Source of the DNA: an uncultured Desulfarculaceae bacterium
GTDB lineage: Bacteria > Desulfobacterota > Desulfarculia > Desulfarculales > Desulfarculaceae
DNA length: 8,269 bases
Direction: 5' to 3'
Assembly (NCBI GenBank): GCA_937908275.1
Contig: CALERA010000086.1
Coordinates: 1 to 8,269 of the forward strand
The translations under genes were made by a program, and so were the position numbers. Below the pieces are notes generated by a model. That model made no database searches. It was not told the DNA's origin and saw nothing but the letters and a program-made list of their open reading frames with translations. Positions 6,735 through 8,269 of this stretch are shown piece by piece; position 1 is the stretch's first letter; every line of letters starts with the position of its first letter.

Positions 6735-6778
6735 ATATGATCTTCGACCCGCAACCGGCGGGCGGGGCCGAGAGGCCC
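6730..6778 (-). terminator. Possible weak terminator region after the TolC-family gene
   Basis: Downstream of the TolC stop codon, the minus-strand RNA could form two small hairpins: GGGCC/GGCCC with a 4-nt loop (6778-6765), and CCCGC/GCGGG with a 5-nt loop (6762-6748). A run of six T follows at 6735-6730, but about 12 nt after the second stem, so this is not a canonical intrinsic terminator. Read-through into the next gene is quite possible. Confidence 0.2.
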
Positions 6779-6796
6779 GGCTGGCTCCGGCCGGGG

Positions 6797-8239
6797 TCAC
6801 GGCTGCCCGTTGGGCGGGCTGAGGGGAGGCGGGGCCGGGGTGTGCAGGACTGGCGCCGCGCCCCCGGGCTTGACCCAGGGCGGCGGCCCGTCCTCGGGAG
6901 CGCCCTGGCCCATGGTGCGCAGCAGGCGGGCCTCGGCCAGGTTATAGCTGGCCAAGGCGTTGAAATAGTTGTTGTTGGCCTGGGTGAGCAAGGTTTGGGC
7001 GTCCAGGACCTCGGTGTTGGTGGCCATCTGCTCCTTGAAGCGCTCCAGGGTGATGCGGAAGTTTTCGCTGGCCGAGATGATCGCGGCCTTGGCGGTGGCG
7101 ATGTTCTTGCTGCTGTCCTGCAAGGCCAGGTGGTATTGCTGCACCTGGAGATCGACCTGCTCTTCCGCCTCCCGGCGGGCGTTCTCCACCCGGCGTTTCT
7201 GGGCCCGGCGCTGCCCCACCTGACTGGAGGTGCGCCCCCATTCCCACAGGCTCCAGTCCAGGCGGGTGATCACGTGCCAACCGCTGGGGTCGTATATGTC
7301 CGAATCGCCCATCTCCGGCTTCTCGTTGGTGAAGGTGTAGGCCCCTTGCAGGCTGAGCTGGGGGAAATAGTAGCTTTGGGCGTTGATGATGGACTGGTCG
7401 GCCTGCGACAGCCGGAGGTCCAGGGCCTTCAACTCCGGACGCCTGGTCCGGGCGGCTGCCAGGGCCTGCTCGTAGGTGACTGGCACCTCGTGAAATCCCA
7501 GGATGTCCTCCACCTCCAGGGGGCCGCGCACCGGCAGGCCCAGCAGGGTGTTGAGACGGCTGCGGGCCATGTTGGTGGTGTTGTTGGCGTAGACCGCCTG
7601 CTGCTGGGCCTCGGCCAGTTGCACCCTCACCTTGAGCACGTCGTTGACCGGGATGTTGCCGACGTCGTGGTATTCCTCGGCGACCTTCAGGTGGCTGGTC
7701 AGGCGGGTGAGGGCCTGTTGGGCCACCTCCTCGTTTTTCTGGGCGCGCAGGTAATCGAAAAACGCCTCCTTGACCGCCAGGGACACGTCCAGCACCGCCA
7801 GGCGCACCTGGGTTTCGGCCAGGTCCACCCCCAGGTCGGCCAGACGGAAGGCGCTGCTGAGGCGGAAGCCGGTGAAGAGGGGTTGGGTCAGGGTGGTGGA
7901 CCAGGCGTAGGTGTTCTCGGAACCAGCGCCCGAGGGTCCCGAGGGCTGGCTGTTGTTGCCCTTGGCGTCCTGGTCGCGCTGCCAGGAATAGGAGGTGCTC
8001 AGGGAGGGCAGGAAATAGGTCTGACTTTCATGGCGTTGCAGGCCGGCGGCGGTCCGGTCCTCCCGCACCGAGGCCAGGTTGGGGGAATGGGCCAGGGCCT
8101 TCTGGATGGCCTGCTCCAGGCTGAGCCTGCCCGCCGGGGGCTCGGCCCGGCCCGGCGCGGCGCCGAGCAGGACCATGCACAGCATAGGACCCAAGAGCAA
8201 ACCCGGAACCAGGAGAGGGCGGTGGGCTCGGGCGCGCAA
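6797..8239 (-). CDS. TolC-family outer-membrane efflux/secretion channel
   Basis: A 480-residue outer-membrane factor with two homologous OEP halves (about 39-235 and 254-445). Each has a LEQAI/YEQAL-type opening helix, a beta-strand segment (about 72-125 and 293-333) and long coiled helices rich in Ala, Gln and Leu. In the family, three copies form a beta-barrel plus periplasmic helical tunnel for efflux pumps or type I secretion. An N-terminal signal peptide (hydrophobic core about 9-28, cleavage likely after A32) fits export. The start is a TTG at 8239, supported by an AGGAGG 5 nt upstream. The C-terminus carries a Pro/Gly-rich tail (about 446-480) beyond the family domain. No membrane-fusion or inner-membrane pump gene is visible; such genes could lie beyond the right edge or elsewhere. 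The 134-bp gap to the next gene leaves it unclear whether it shares a transcript with the signalling genes. The substrate is unknown. Confidence 0.94.
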   Translation of the reverse strand: MRARAHRPLLVPGLLLGPMLCMVLLGAAPGRAEPPAGRLSLEQAIQKALAHSPNLASVREDRTAAGLQRHESQTYFLPSLSTSYSWQRDQDAKGNNSQPSGPSGAGSENTYAWSTTLTQPLFTGFRLSSAFRLADLGVDLAETQVRLAVLDVSLAVKEAFFDYLRAQKNEEVAQQALTRLTSHLKVAEEYHDVGNIPVNDVLKVRVQLAEAQQQAVYANNTTNMARSRLNTLLGLPVRGPLEVEDILGFHEVPVTYEQALAAARTRRPELKALDLRLSQADQSIINAQSYYFPQLSLQGAYTFTNEKPEMGDSDIYDPSGWHVITRLDWSLWEWGRTSSQVGQRRAQKRRVENARREAEEQVDLQVQQYHLALQDSSKNIATAKAAIISASENFRITLERFKEQMATNTEVLDAQTLLTQANNNYFNALASYNLAEARLLRTMGQGAPEDGPPPWVKPGGAAPVLHTPAPPPLSPPNGQP

Positions 8240-8244
8240 GACGG

Positions 8245-8250
8245 CCTCCT
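8245..8250 (-). promoter_or_regulatory. Shine-Dalgarno AGGAGG of the TolC-family gene
   Basis: On the minus strand a perfect AGGAGG is followed by CCGTC and then TTG. The 5-nt spacing decides in favour of the TTG start at 8239 over internal ATG codons that lie inside the signal peptide. Confidence 0.8.
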
Positions 8251-8269
8251 CGCTTGGGGGGCGTTTTCC

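Noticed and set aside
6663..6800. N-terminal extension of the binding protein starting at GTG 6800, overlapping the TolC stop as GTGA
   Set aside because: The overlap looks like translational coupling, but the extra 46 residues have no signal-peptide character, while the ATG at 6662 has a strong ribosome-binding site and a sensible export signal.

Overview
The window is GC-rich, with mostly G or C at third codon positions. It looks like a Gram-negative bacterium: a TolC-type outer-membrane channel and a periplasmic binding protein with an N-terminal signal are both present. The mix of PAS/SpoIIE signalling proteins and the protein style suggest a deltaproteobacterial (Desulfobacterota-like) lineage. 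This placement is an impression, because no rRNA or other marker gene is present.

All six genes lie on the minus strand, so transcription runs from high to low coordinates. In that order they are: a TolC-family outer-membrane protein (8239-6797); a 134-bp gap holding the best candidate promoter; a type I periplasmic substrate-binding protein (6662-5403); a 1010-residue membrane sensor with HAMP, two PAS domains, a SpoIIE/PP2C phosphatase and an RsbW-like ATPase domain (5368-2336); a STAS anti-sigma-factor antagonist (2352-2005); a cytoplasmic alkaline-phosphatase-superfamily hydrolase (1948-779); and a family 2 glycosyltransferase that runs off the left edge (782 to beyond 1). From 6662 leftward the genes are 34 bp apart, overlap by 17 bp, are about 56 bp apart, and overlap by 4 bp (ATGA). 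They therefore look like one operon. No gene-free stretch exceeds 300 bases, and I see no RNA genes, CRISPR arrays or mobile elements.

The core appears to be a partner-switching pathway. A periplasmic binding protein may present a ligand to the sensor. The sensor carries both the phosphatase and the kinase-like domain expected to act on the STAS protein. The STAS protein would then pass the signal to an unidentified partner. The two downstream genes suggest an output in surface glycan or glycolipid metabolism, similar in outline to SypE/SypA (Vibrio fischeri) and HsbR/HsbA (Pseudomonas aeruginosa). No sigma factor and no ABC permease or ATPase is encoded here, so the output partner and the role of the binding protein are open.

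Points worth a second look are an Asp-to-His change in the nucleotide-binding motif of the kinase-like domain, a FixL-like PAS domain that keeps the proximal histidine but has Gln at the distal-Arg position, and the binding protein/sensor/STAS linkage itself.
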